A model generated the notes under the pieces. That model did not search any database. It saw only the letters and a program-made list of their open reading frames with translations, and was not told where the DNA came from. The translations under genes and the position numbers were made by a program. Shown in pieces: positions 23,196 through 35,625 of a stretch of DNA of 64,000 nucleotides. How positions within the stretch are numbered: the first letter of the stretch is position 1; the number at the start of each line of letters is the position of its first letter. The stretch lies in contig NC_089285.1 in assembly GCF_963678975.1 (NCBI RefSeq), positions 11,332,694 through 11,396,693 of the forward strand, written 5' to 3'. The DNA comes from Dysidea avara. Lineage: Eukaryota > Porifera > Demospongiae > Dictyoceratida > Dysideidae.

Positions 23196-25107
23196 CAGTA
23201 GACCCTCTCTTATCCGGCCCTCGATTATCCGTAACCTCGATTATCCGAAATCGGTTTTGCAAAAAAAAAAAAATCACGTGCGATTGTTTTCAAAACATGG
23301 CGATGGTAAAACGCAAACGGAAGGTGCTAACTGTTGATGAAAAGCTGAAGATTTTAGAGTTGCTCGACAATAATTATTCCTTAGCAGCAATTGCAACAAA
23401 ATATGACATCGGTAAGAGTACCGTGAGCGATATTAAAAGGGATCGCCAGAAACTTCTAGACTTCAAGAAGGAAACGCTAGATATGGGAATGTATCACCAA
23501 CCCAAGATGATGAAACTAGGAACTAGTGCGATACTGGACAAGGCTGTGTATTTGTGGTTTAAACAAAAGCGGATGGACGGGATACCAGTGACGGGGCCCA
23601 TATTGTGTGAGAAAGCCGTTCAATTAAGTAAGAAGCTGTTTGGAGACAACTACAAATTCGTTGCTAGTGAAGGGTGGAAATGGAGATTTTGTAATAGACA
23701 TGGAATACGAAATATATCAAGCCAAGGTGAAAAGTTGTCTGCTAATTATGATGCAGCTGTGGACTTTGTGCCGTCGTTCCGTGAATTTGTCAGAGCAAGG
23801 AACTTTCCTTTAGATAACATCTTTAACTGTGATGAAACGGGACTTTATTTTCGTTTGTTGCCTGAGAAAACACTTGCTGCTTCGTTTGAAAAGTCAGTTG
23901 ATGGGCAGAAGAAGGCCAAAGATCGAATAACCCTGAATGTTTGCTCTAATGCTTCAGGCACTGTCAAACTGCCCATTCATTTTATTGGAAAAGCTAAAAA
24001 GCCCAGGTGCTTTAAAGGCATTAACATGGATCTTTTGCCTGTTGTCTACTCAGCACAAAAGAACGCATGGATGGAGTCTAGTTTGTTCCACGAATGGTTT
24101 CATAATAATTTCATTCCGTACGTCCAAGAGAAACTAGGCAAAGACTGTGAAGCTGTGCTGCTTCTAGATAATTGTTCTGCCCATCCTGATGCAGATGAGT
24201 TAGTTAGTGAAAATGGAAAAATCATGGCTAAATTTCTGCCACCCAATGTTACGTCACTTATTCAACCTATGGATCAGGGTGTTTTGATTGGTTTGAAACG
24301 TATTTACAAGAAGAAGCTGCTGAGTAGAATGCTATTAGCAGATGAAGAGGGTAGGTCTATCATAGACTTTTTAAAGTCTGTCAACATGAAGGTGGTGGTA
24401 GATCTCATTAAGGAGGCATGGGATGAGGTTAAGGCTGAAACACTGAGGAAATCATGGGAGAAAATCATACCAATAGACAAAGAAGATGAAGTCATCCAAA
24501 TGATAGAATTTGATGAACCTGCTACTGATGTATTGATGATGGTGAGAATGTTAAATGAAGTCCAGAATGAAGAAAACCAACTTGAAGAAGAGGATGTGCT
24601 TGACTGGTTAGAGCAAGATAGAAATGATCAGGGTTACAGGGTCTACACTGATGATGAAATCTGTGAAGTCGTTCAGCTAGAAAATACAGAAACTGGTGAA
24701 GATGATGTTGACCAAAGTGATGATGATGTTGATAGCAGTGAAGGGTGCACTATTTCTCATGGAGCTGCTGCAGATATGTTTGAAAAGTGTTTAAAATGGC
24801 TGGAATTTCAACCAGAGGCAAACATGTATAATTTGACGACAATACGTGAGTTAAGATCCCTTGCTATTAAAAAACGGTTTGCTTCAATGAAACAATGTAC
24901 ACTATCTAATTTTTTCCATGCGAAGTAACACTGTACATGTACAACGTAACATTTTATTTCAATACGTACTGTAATTCAAATAAAGTGTACATGTGCATGT
25001 AAATATGTCATCCTAATGTCTCTTCAGTTATCCGAACGATTTCAATTATCCGAACACTTTATCAAATGGAAATATACACAGGGGGTCGGATAAGAGAGGG
25101 TCTACTG
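23196..25107 (+). mobile_element. Tigger/pogo DNA transposon, apparently complete
   Basis: Terminal inverted repeats CAGTAGACCCTCTCTTATCCG are identical for 21 bp at both ends, the element is 1912 bp, and TA lies directly outside each end (23194-23195, 25108-25109). Subterminal ATTATCCGAA motifs repeat near both ends, probable transposase-binding sites. It is inserted in the coiled-coil region of an older transposon-like gene. Confidence 0.95.
23297..24928 (+). CDS. Tigger/pogo transposase, 543 aa, intact
   Basis: Uninterrupted frame from ATG 23297 (MAMVKRKRKVLTV) to TAA. Residues about 5-55 form a CENP-B-type helix-turn-helix (LTVDEKLKILELL, ATKYDIGKSTVSDIKR). About 75-140 form the second CENP-B-like DNA-binding domain (ILCEKAVQLSKKL, SEGWKWRFCNRHGI). 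The DDE_1 catalytic core has IFNCDETGLYF (first Asp), AVLLLDNCSAHP (second Asp) and TSLIQPMDQGV (third Asp). The acidic C-terminus is typical of the Jerky/Tigger group, and the length is normal. The protein should cut and paste the element at TA sites in the nucleus. An upstream in-frame extension into the surrounding gene is incidental. Confidence 0.95.
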   Translation: MAMVKRKRKVLTVDEKLKILELLDNNYSLAAIATKYDIGKSTVSDIKRDRQKLLDFKKETLDMGMYHQPKMMKLGTSAILDKAVYLWFKQKRMDGIPVTGPILCEKAVQLSKKLFGDNYKFVASEGWKWRFCNRHGIRNISSQGEKLSANYDAAVDFVPSFREFVRARNFPLDNIFNCDETGLYFRLLPEKTLAASFEKSVDGQKKAKDRITLNVCSNASGTVKLPIHFIGKAKKPRCFKGINMDLLPVVYSAQKNAWMESSLFHEWFHNNFIPYVQEKLGKDCEAVLLLDNCSAHPDADELVSENGKIMAKFLPPNVTSLIQPMDQGVLIGLKRIYKKKLLSRMLLADEEGRSIIDFLKSVNMKVVVDLIKEAWDEVKAETLRKSWEKIIPIDKEDEVIQMIEFDEPATDVLMMVRMLNEVQNEENQLEEEDVLDWLEQDRNDQGYRVYTDDEICEVVQLENTETGEDDVDQSDDDVDSSEGCTISHGAAADMFEKCLKWLEFQPEANMYNLTTIRELRSLAIKKRFASMKQCTLSNFFHAK

Positions 25108-27299
25108 TACCAGCGAACAGTTACGTGAAAGGCTCAATGAAATAGATACAAAATTGTTGAAGACAAAAGAGCACAAGCAGTTGTACCTAGATAATGTAAG
25201 GCAGTGCTGTCTTGAGTTATTAAGTTTAAATGTAGGTATTCGACAGGTGGAACCTGTCATCAGATCTGTTATGAAGAATATTGCTGGGTATGAAGTGGAC
25301 AACTTGCCACAGACAGGAACACTGGTAAGAACGTATTCAGAGATGAAAGGTTTAGCCTGTCAGCAAGTGGAAGAAGAGCTTAGCAAGACTACTGGTTTAA
25401 CTTTATACAGTGATGGCACTTCAAAGTTTGGACAACATTACGGATCATTTCAAATATTTGCACGGTTTGCTGATGGAAGAAGTAGTGCTTACACATTAGG
25501 GCTTTCAGAGATGGTGACAGGCTCTGCAGAAAAGACACTTGATGTCTTAAAGCAGATTTTAGATGATATTGAATTGGTTGCTGGTAAATCTGCTTGTAAA
25601 AAACTACTTACTAAATTTCAATGAATTATAGCAGTCATACCGTTTAGAAATATTACCAGATGTAGTGTCGTCGTGGCCTGATCTCTCACCAGAGGAACAA
25701 CAACATGTGAGTTCATTAAATAACTTTTTCTGTGGATTGCATATGATAGTTGGTATGGCTGACACTGCTGCTTCTGTATTGTGCCATTGGGAAGTCACTA
25801 CTGTGACATCCACTGCTGGAAGTGGAGTTATAGTTAGAAAATCAGAATCTGGAACTGTTAGGCTCGTAAGGACAGCATGCAAAGCATTAAGCAAGCATGG
25901 CAGCGAACAAAGTGGTGTTTACCAGTCCTTTACCTCCTTATCATCCCACGGTGTATCTAAAAATCCACTGGCTTCCTTCAAAGGAAATTGGTTTAATATT
26001 CTTTTTTTTGATGCAAGTGCATTGTTTTATATAGTACCATTAGTTAAGCAATTTTCGTTGACGTTTGGCAAACTCCAAATCAATTGTTAAGAGCTGTTCT
26101 ATCTGATATACAGATTCCTCAATATTTAGCTGGATGTAAAGCACTCGGTCTTATAAACAAAATTGTCACTGGTCCTTTGTGGCGTGTACTTGAAAGTAGT
26201 GATGTGTCAATATTAGATATGAATAATTGATACCAGAAATTGAAATCATGTTTTGATGAATGGTCATGTGATGCAACATGTGTATTAACTGGTACCGCTG
26301 TTCTTTTTGATGATTTCCCACCTAAGGAGGATGCTATTTTCAATGCATTGATTAGTCCTAGTGAATATGATGCAACCTCACAGGAGATTTTGCAAACCTT
26401 GTTTGCTTCACTTTCACTACTAGTGTCACGGTTTGTTGAAGATCATTTACCGGAAGGTAAATACCATAATCCATCTACTCAGTTGCAAACTGAGACAAGA
26501 TCAGTGCCAAAAACAAATGTTGTTAGTGAAATGGATTTTGCACAACTGGACCGTCTATTATATCAAAAACCTAATGCCACTACTTTGTGTCTAGAAGGAA
26601 TGATTTTATTTGCAAACAATAAAACGTCCAGATGGCTATATTCCAAATCACCAGAAGAGAGACATGATCTTCTTAAGAAAGCTCGCGACATTGCTCCAGA
26701 GTTTAAACAGCTGTACAAGATGCGAAGGCTAACAATGCTAGAAGAACGTTCTAAAATGTTACAAGCCAAGCAGTTAGAACTTGAATGAATGCGACAAAGA
26801 AAACTGAAGGAAAAAGAACATTTAACAGAAAGTATTATGATATATGGTCTATGGCAGACCAGAGAGCAAGTCAATGAAAACTTGAGCAAGTTAAAAACAA
26901 AGAAAGAAAAAATCAAAGCACTAAAATTACAGCTGGACTTTTGCAAGAAAGTTTTAGAACAATCGTACTTTGAGAAGGATATATTTTTTGTAACTAAGCA
27001 GTCTAAACAGTTGCCAGTTGAGGTAATTTGTAATAACCTTTGCAAACTGTTAACTAGTGCACACTCAGTAGTTCCTCCTAGCACTGTAACAACAAACTGT
27101 CAATCCCTTATTGGTAAGGAGATACTTCATAAGTGGAAAGATGAAAATGGACAAGAGACGTGGTACAAAGGTAGAGTCTTGAGCTTGGTACCTGGTACTA
27201 CTGATTAGTTTAATGTAAAGTATGATGGGGAGGAGGACATTTTATCACTTAATTTACTCTTTGACATTGAGAAAGGAGATCTTGACATACTAACTTAAC

Positions 27300-28870
27300 T
27301 TACTATAATCACATTTGGATATGTTTATTGTTGAAAATGCAGTGTAGCAAATTTAATGTGGTCCTTTTTAAGGGGTGGTCATTAATACAAATTTCTGCAT
27401 TTCATGACAGTTTACATTAGTACTGAAATGTGTGAGAGAAATTTCACTTAAAAATATTTATCTGAGCTCAAAATATTGAAGTAGAAAATTTAGGGTAATT
27501 TCGGTGCCGTGTCCACATGGGACTTCCTGTACAAAATGCTAGTACAGAAAAATCATGCATCATCATGACGTTTTCCTTCATAACTCCATCTAGGATTAAG
27601 CTATGAACTTGATTTTTTAAATAGATTCATCAGCATTAATTGCTGAATTTAGGTAAACAATTAACCACAAGGAATTCCAAAATTTTAATTTTGGTTGGAA
27701 ATCCCTAATGTTAACTATCATACGCAATCAAGCCCAGAAAAGCCTCAAGCAAGGATCTGCGGAACCACAATGCTGTTTCAGATATTTAGTAGCCTAGACT
27801 AGACAAATATGCCAGTATAATAAAAGTATAATAGGATAGAGCGCTATATGCTAGCATAATGCAGTTGTTTCAAACTATTGAGTTTATTTCCTTGAAAAAT
27901 TAAATGAATAGTTTCTAGTAAAAAATGGTCACTGAAAATTGCAAGCTGCAATAGAGTACTCATATGCATTGTACATAACTCCTTACTCTCCAATAAAATA
28001 GTCACATTCTATATAGTGAAATACTCCAATAGCACATTCACTGATGATAATGAGTTGCAAGGTTATTGTAAGAAAAATGCATGTTGTTAGCTTGGGAGTA
28101 TAATACACATTATTGGCACAGGGTGCCATCAGTGCATTATCAAATCAATTATTTGTTATTGTAATACATGCACACACCCCTGTACATTTTTTCACTGAAA
28201 AGCCTTAATAAATAAATAATAACATTAGTAGGTGGAAAACTGAAAGCATTTCATGCAGGCAAAATTTTGAGCATAATTATAATGTATCTCATGATTGCAG
28301 ATCTGCCCACTATGTACTTGTGTTTTGTCTCATCCTAGTTGTGATAAATTATAATAAAGTATTTTTCTCTGCATGTTATTTGTAGTTGAGTTATGGCCAG
28401 TGTGCTTGTATGACCTGAGCATCAAGGCAAACAACTGTTCCAGTTTAAAGAAATGCCACTATCATTTTGGTTATGTGTATGTTCCCGTTGTGTTGTTCGA
28501 CTTAAAGAGTTACATGTTATTGTGCCATGTTTGTACCCTTATTGTTTGGCTGAGTTTACGTCAGCAGAGGTGAGAAGCTCACTCAATTTGTCAACGCCGT
28601 GTGTTCTGTTAGATACAGTCACTTCTAAGCAAGGGTACATTCATATAGTATTTATGACAATTACTTTTATTGTGGCTTACAATTGCAATATGCAAGAGGC
28701 ATGATTTTGTCCATCTCCAATATGTTACAATTACTCTTGCTGTGTGTTTTGTGGTATAGTATCCTTGTTATTCCCGACTTGTTTGGCTCATATGAACTAT
28801 AATATTCATGAACAATGATGAATGGCATTATATAGACAGTCATTTCACAAACACAGTATTGAGTGCAAAT
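27300..28870. other. Non-coding stretch
   Basis: No exon-like block was recognised. At about 28200 a fragment AAAGCCTTAATAAATAAATAA resembles the tail of the SINE family seen near 41270. Confidence 0.35.
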
Positions 28871-28872
28871 AG

Positions 28873-31800
28873 CTAAACAGTTTTACGCCTCTTAGCCCGA
28901 CTTTCAATAATCCCTCCTTGTCTCCAGTATTCTTTTTTTCTTAGGCTGCATGTATATAATAGCTTGCACAAGTATACAATTTTTTAAAAGAATGGACACA
29001 CCTGTAACTTCTCTTTCTTCTCACATAAGCAGCTAATTGATTGACAATTTGCTCATGTTTTATGATGTCTATAGTGGCATTCCATCTGTTAGATGATCTG
29101 AAATAGGTTGCTTTACAAATATCATTCTTCTTTTCCACAGCTGTAAATAGTAAAGTATGGAGGTGAGTAGTATATTGTAACTGGAGTTTTAAGTACTGAG
29201 GAATGTACTTAATGCTACAGTATATTCATTAAACCTCAAGTCAATATAAGGCTATATTCACTGCCTCCAGTGGTTTGTTACATCACCTTCAAATTAAACT
29301 GCTTATTATACCGATTCATATAATTCTTACAATCTTGAACTTACAATTAATTCTGTTGTATAGCATAACTAGTCAAAATTATCATTGTTTTCAATACTAC
29401 CCTACTGCTGCCAACGTATCAGACAAATTCAAACCAACTAACACTCTCTATACAGTGGAACCTCAGTTATATCCAAACTCCTTGGGACCAGGGGTGATCC
29501 ATAAGTCTGAAAAATCCATATCTCTGAAACTGTGTTAAAAATAACTACCCTAATAGTATGGTTACTACTCTAATAGAGCAATCGTTTCTGTAGTTCAATT
29601 AATTCCTGATAAGTGAGATCTGAGGTTCCACTGTATATAAATATATATATATATATATATACCACAAAGGAATTTGACAAAGCTATATGTGTAGTGCTCC
29701 TTTAACTTGTGTCTTATTGGCATTATACTACGTGTGTGTGTGTAGTGTATGTAATAATACTTACCTTGGCAACTAAACTGCTTTATATTCCCATAGCATT
29801 TAATGAAATAACACAGATGAAAAACAAGGGTGTGCATGTATGGAGTCACATATTGGGGGCGGTAACTGATGTGGAATTTTCTCAAGTGCATAAATGATTT
29901 CACCCACTCTTTCGCCTGTAGAATATAAAAATTACTAAACGTATAACTAAAAACCACGTCTGTTACATATCTAAAGTATCTTGGGATAGGGAATTATGCT
30001 TAATTAATTTTGAGTATGAAGGTGGGCTAAAAGAATTCAAACCTTTTCTAGTATTTTAAAAGCATTGAAATTGACATACTCTAATAGAGGAGTCACGTAC
30101 TGTAACAGTCAGTAGACAACCATAGCTCTTTTATCTAGCCTGGTTTAGCAAATTTAAGTCCTGCTGAACCATATTAGATAAATTGACAACTTCAAGTACT
30201 ATTTGAGAGAAGAATGACAGTGTAGTGTCAATGATTTCGATAAACTTTGAAGGAAAATAGTTTGAGCATAATTCCCACAAGCCTATACCACTAATATTAA
30301 TTTTAATACTTGTGTACCATATCATGTAGTTCATCATAACCAATGAGTGGGTTTCACTTTGAAATGATATCATATATGTCTCGAAAATCCTGAAAGATTG
30401 TTATACATGATTTACAGTTGACATATAAGCAAATACTACCTCCCATAATTTCTGCACACATTTTGCACAATTTGAGGGCTGACACAATGTAATCTTAGAC
30501 GGAAAGAACTTCAACAAATTCTTCTTTTTGTACCCTACCAATGAAGTGAAAGAGTATGAAACTGCTTTGTCTGATGACATTCCATTTTCCTTTGCTTCCC
30601 AAATATCAAATGGAATACCACATCTTCTGATGTTAGATTTTACTGCGTTCAACATCGGTCCTTTCAAAAGCTTCCATTTTCTCTTCATAGAACGCTTATC
30701 ACTAGCAACTGCAGTTGCAATTAGATTCTTCAGTAGGACATCTGTTATCCTCAATAATAGATGTAGTTCATCAGGAATTATATGGTCGGTTTCTATGTCA
30801 AGCAGTGGCAAGCGTTTGCAGCAATATGCCTTTTCCTTGTAGTCATTATGTAAAGATTCAAGAGTTCTTTGTTTAGATATCAGGTATTCCTTGTCTGGTA
30901 CATCCATGTCCCATCTGTAAAAGGTATATATATATATATATACATATACATATGTATTACATATAATCTAACTAAATTTACATGGCGCACCTGTCATCAC
31001 TGGCAACCTTACACCAGACACAAGCAAATTTACAGGATGCTTTTTTCAGACCCATCAAAATTAATATCAACTATATGGTAAGTCAAACAAATATAGTTAA
31101 ATAAATATCTCAAGTAATACAAAGGTAATTAGGTACTATATATATATTCACATGCATGATGCAGTTGTCAAAATTAAGTCATCTAAAACTTAACATAATA
31201 AGTGGGAAGTATTAGTCACACACTTTATATAATTTGTTTACTTACATGCATACATGTACCACATAATCCTATACACACAGATGCATATAAAAGTGTCGTA
31301 TAAAATCATGTACTTAGGTTATGTTACCTTATAGTCACAGCAAAGAAAAATTTCTACTTCATAGTCTTGGCCATTTATTTTAATGCTGGGTTTTTTAATA
31401 AGCTGATTAATCTGCTCAAGTGGTTCCTTCATTCCCTGTGCTATGTTATCATACGTCTCTGCAGCTTTTATCACTGATAATACGTGTACATCTATAAATG
31501 TAAATTGAATATCTAATTGTGCCATATTCTATGAAACTGTTGTGGGTACCATTATATAATATGACCTCACGTGCAAAAATATGGCACATGAACACAAACT
31601 ACACCCTGTCACATAACAAAATATATCTCAATATTAGAATTAAAAAATTATATTCTGTAGTTGTGATTTGTATTAAATGTTTCAGTAATAAGTTCTGAAA
31701 ATTTCATGATAATTATATGTGATGAATATTTGAAAAAGTAGGCAAACTTAATTTTATGTGTCCACATGCCCTGTTTTTGCAATCTCAGGCACATATATGA

Positions 31801-34800
31801 CATTAATCTGTCTATTGACACTATCAGGAACAGAGTCAAGTACCACTTCTGGAATTATTTCGTTCATAACTTTCACCCCCTCAATCCTCATACACTGCAC
31901 TACCTCTGTCCCTGTAGTCGGTGTGTTACTGATCATTTCTCGATTAACTACACACTGATTTAGACAATTTATCATGTGATCTTTTTTATCATTTTATAAT
32001 TACTATTTTTGACTGTAGGCACAAGCCTACAGACCTTTAGTACACCATATGCGTTTCATCTGTGTGTGTGTGTGTGTGCCTGAGCTCATGCTTGTGTGTG
32101 TGTACTATAAAGCATTAATAAATATGTGTGTATATATATGGCACCTGGTAAGAAAACTATAGCATACATACACTAACTATAAAGACAATCCAGAAAAATT
32201 CTTAGTTTTCATTAAGCTGATTGCTTTACACAGGTGGATTATTGTATAAAATTTTCATTTGAAGAATTCATGGTTGCTCTTCAGAGAGATGCTTTTTTGT
32301 GCCAGTGAATATATACTAGACAGGTTCTATTTTAGAAAGACGCAACCACCTGCAGCAAGGCGTTTGGTGACCGACCTTCACTTGCTATTACAAATTTCCT
32401 ATATTCTGTATATAAATAGTTATTATAGTACCTAATAAATAGCTATTATAGTACTATAGTGAGTTTACAGTATTAATTTGCACAATTGCATGCCTCTTCA
32501 GTTGAGAAATTAAGGTGCACATATGTGGTAGTTATATAGTTGTGCCCATATATATATTCCATACTTGATTGATTCAGTTCCCCTCCACATAGCACTGCAA
32601 AAGAAAGGATGCAAAAATTGGAAGATCGGCTATAGTTTGCTCCATCCAGTGAGATTTTTATTCTAATTTTGTTGTTAGTAAATTTAGTTGGATCCTGTAT
32701 GTATAATATACAAACAGCTTGATGAGTGTGAATATATACACTCTTGTTAACTGCCTGGGACAGTAGCTTAATAAAATCACTTGCAGCTCCGTCCACTTCA
32801 CCAGTGACATTGCTGACAGGAACAATATTTATCTGCTTCTTGAGGTCTTTAATCTAGTGTTGGAAAAGTCATATAGCTATAAGTCATCTTACTATTTGAC
32901 AATGCCATAAACTTCTTAAATATAAACACAATGGTTATCACCAAAATAATCTTTGAATGTCATTTTCAATCATAAATAACTATGTACAGTGTATATATAA
33001 CCAGGTTTTGTGAAAAGGGGTTTTTCACACGCATCCTATTCTATATATGAACTTGAGAGATCATAACTTGGTGTTCAAGTACCATGTATACACCTGAATT
33101 TTCCATTAAGCCATGTTGGTGCTCACTACTGACCAAATTTCAAGTCAATGGCTTCTTCCAATCTTAAATTATAAGTTTCCAGAGTTGTTTAAATTTCATC
33201 TATGTGTATGGAAGACCCCTTTCAGTTACATAACTTGGTTGACTAACAGCTGTTCAGCAAAATGGATAATGCATGATAGTCTTTTGTCAATTTTAACTTA
33301 ATGGCTAACCACATGTGGCATGGCTTGAGAGAATAATACTGCACCAAATAATTTGAACCATGCATAGCTATTTTAGTACATATCTAATCACATGCACAAT
33401 ACAAATGCCACTGAATCAATGAAAGCAATTACCTTGTGTTGTCGGGGGAGAGAAGGAAACAACGAACCTATCTCATGATATGTTTCAGCTGAAACATTGT
33501 GCTTCATCAGCACATAAAGAAGTGCTTTTTTAACTGCAACATCATTATCATGCTTAAGCACAGTGTGTCGTCCTTTGCCAAGGTTAATCTTAAGCAGGTC
33601 ACCTCTTTTCACTTTTCTCAACAGCAGTGCAACTGGCTGTAAACCTGCACTCTCTACACCCTTCAAGAGGTTTATAGTCTGAGCCTTAATCAATCCTAGC
33701 TTACGTTGTCGCTGTCTTAACTTAACTTTGTCATATTGATTTCCTGAAATAATAGTACATCATCATGATACTAGTCACAAATTTCCTATAGCTAGCTTAT
33801 ATAATGTGTGCCGTGCATAGCTGACCTCAGTACTTAGATATCATCATAATACACTTTGCATGATGATGCAAAAGCTTAATGATATTAAAACAGTGGTGAT
33901 TCTACACCTGGCATGTAGGGGGGCACAGCATGACTGAATGCTGTTGGGGTTCTGGGGTGTAACCACAGAAGCTGCTGGTTTAAAACTTTAAGATGGCTTA
34001 TTAATGCTATCCCACTAGGGACCTGTAAGAAGGCCAAATCCTGTGAATAAAGGGAGTCAGAAACACGTAGACTAAAACATTGAAGAATACAGAAAAAGGC
34101 TTTAAAAATGATTTATTTGAAGTTAACCTGCACAGTTGTCAGCATATCTATTCTTGCTCACCTGCATATATATATACATATTATAATTATACAACATAAA
34201 CCAAAAAAGCATAAGCAGCCATACAACTATAGAAATTATACAAAAACAAACACAAGAAGTTAACTGCAATCACTTCAAATTTTATTGCTCATTGATGTAA
34301 ACGTCATTAACATAGTGAATTACATAATTGCAATCAACTGGAACTTAAAATAGCTACACTACCAATCTAGCTGTACTGCAACTTTTCTTCAATTTTATTT
34401 CAGGGGCCTCATGGGATGCATACCATCTTCCCCTTGAAGTCGCCTATAGCTATAGGTCTAAGGAGAGATTAGGGTTTAACATAGTCTACAGGGCTTCCCT
34501 TCTATCGTGTGGCCTATTTCAGTGCTAATTCACTGCTCTCCAGACTTATAAATACACGATTAATTAAGAGCTAGCCACACCTACCTGGTAGCTGCAATGC
34601 ATTAGACGATTGACCCAAGGGCTGACTAGTGTAGTTGAAGTCCACCTCGCTCTCAAACAGTAGCAAATTGTGAATAGAACTGTTGAACGCTGTTTTCTTT
34701 GCTCCAAATGTAGAGGTGTAAGCACCCCTTATTTTTGAGCTTTCTTTCTTCAGCCTACTTTCAATAGAATTATTTAAGGATGCAAACAAGCTTGATGGGG

Positions 34801-35050
34801 CAAGACCTAAATTTAACAGGTCTGTATAAGTTGAAACACTATATCCTGCTTGGGCCTGCATCTTGATCTTAGCTTGCCAGTCTAAGATAAAACCTTTTGG
34901 TATTTCCAGCAACGCAATGGGGTTCTTCTTAACAAATTGGCTATACTGCCTGTGTGTTTTTGGATCTCTGGCAAAAATTTTGCCCTTTATCTTGTTGTCT
35001 ACAGCCTTAATATCTGCCTGAGGCCCATCTGTAGGTGCTTGAGATGCCAT
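28873..35050 (-). CDS. Multi-exon unclassified transposase-like gene (DELHLLLRITDVLL family)
   Basis: First exon 34585-35050 (MASQAPTDGPQAD...); later blocks are about 33434-33745, 32520-32870, 31330-31525, about 31010-31075, 30430-30907, about 30130-30390, 29765-29915, 29002-29140 and 28873-28939. Conserved segments in order: TYHEIGSLFPSLPRQHK; IRIKISLDGANYSRSSN (possible RNase-H-like Asp); EVEIFLCCDYKV; ASCKFACVWCKVASDDR (Cys pair); LLDIETDHIIPDELHLLL; FTSLVGYKKKNLLKFF; TPYMHTLVFHL; VEKKNDICKATYFRSSNRW; RRKRSY joined in phase to KKEYWRQGGIIESR and a stop. I recall the same order from unnamed proteins of sponges, lancelets and fish. The block 30130-30390 does not join the preceding exon (KLWE) in one frame, so a lesion or unseen splice is likely there. 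A TA-flanked MITE lies in its intron at 29453-29633. Function unknown. Confidence 0.65.
29453..29633. mobile_element. 181-bp pogo/Tigger-type MITE flanked by TA
   Basis: Ends CAGTGGAACCTCAGTTAT and, read inward from the right, CAGTGGAACCTCAGATCT; TA lies on both sides. It is the same end family as at 5253-5450 and 51061-51790, in an intron of the surrounding minus-strand gene. Confidence 0.8.
32018..32130 (+). repeat. SINE-tail fragment with GT microsatellite
   Basis: CCTACAGACCTTTAG ... TAAAGCATTAATAAATA matches the 3' tail of the SINE at 41254-41487, here expanded by a GT-repeat. Confidence 0.5.
33001..33230. mobile_element. Degenerate MITE of the GGGGTCTTCC family
   Basis: The outline is like 41933-42150: GTGAAAAGGGG near the left end, ATAACTTGGTGTTCAAGTACC and CAAATTTCAAGTCAATGG inside, and TGTATGGAAGACCCCTTTC at the right. 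Confidence 0.6.
33840..34560. other. Large first intron of the DELHLLL gene, no other feature seen
   Basis: No coding similarity and no clear repeat ends were found between the first and second recognised exons of the minus-strand gene. Confidence 0.35.
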
Positions 35051-35443
35051 GGTATAGCCAGCTAGCGTGCACGAAGGAGGACGATAAATTCACTGAACGC
35101 AGTAGTAATGGCTAAAAACTAACTAGGTTGTTCAAAAAGCAGAGTTACTTAATCTGCACTATTTATAACAAGTACAGTAGCTGTCGTGCTCTGTTACCGG
35201 AAATTGTCCACGTGTTTCGCGTGTATTTTCAAATTTAATTGCATTCCATCTGTACAGGTACTGAATGCGGCTGTCACCAGACCCTTGCGCTACGCAGCGC
35301 GGGTCGGCTACGTTGCCCCTATTAATGACGTGCTTTACAAACAGGGTGTATGCATGCTCAACTTTTAGCGCACTGCATGTAGCTAGTTAGCTAGCCTTTG
35401 TAGAATAAGCACCACCCTCGTCCTCACATTAATATGTATACAC

Positions 35444-35487
35444 CATAGATTTATAAACCCCAGGTACCTGGGGTTTATAAATCTATG
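35444..35487. repeat. 44-bp perfect palindrome
   Basis: CATAGATTTATAAACCCCAGGT is followed immediately by its exact reverse complement, with no loop. It lies between the minus-strand gene start at 35050 and the left arm of the inverted duplication. Confidence 0.9.
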
Positions 35488-35625
35488 TATACAGGACTAG
35501 CTAAAAAGTAACATCCAGCCTAATACTTTTCTGAGAGTTTTGGTCGCCTCCATATAGACCTCTTGACTTTTTAGGGCGTGGCACTTTTTTTTAACGAAAT
35601 GATCACGTGAATGCGATTTTTGTAC

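Larger units (their letters stand above)
22318..27295 (+). pseudogene. Intronless unclassified transposon-like gene with coiled coils and Tudor-like tail, split by Tigger
   Basis: From ATG 22318 (MARGCSNN) the coding similarity runs through CWDEFYSWTKQLYHDG, a coiled coil (22840-23160), then after the inserted Tigger: LTLYSDGTSKFGQHYGSF, LNNFFCGLHMIVGMAD, SGTVRLVRTACKAL, LASFKGNWFNILFFD, GCKALGLINKIVTGPLWR, VSEMDFAQLDRLL, TLCLEGMILFANNKTSRWL, DIAPEFKQLYKMRR, MIYGLWQTREQV, and a tail LIGKEILHKWKDENGQETW ... NVKYDGEEDI resembling Tudor/Spindlin-like domains. I recall this order from abundant unnamed cnidarian, sponge and fish proteins; function is unknown. Lesions outside Tigger: TAG at 22743, a poly-A frameshift near 22803, a frameshift plus TAG near 25620-25635, a frameshift near 26050, TGA near 26228 and 26786, TAG at 27206. 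It is a dead copy. Confidence 0.6.
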
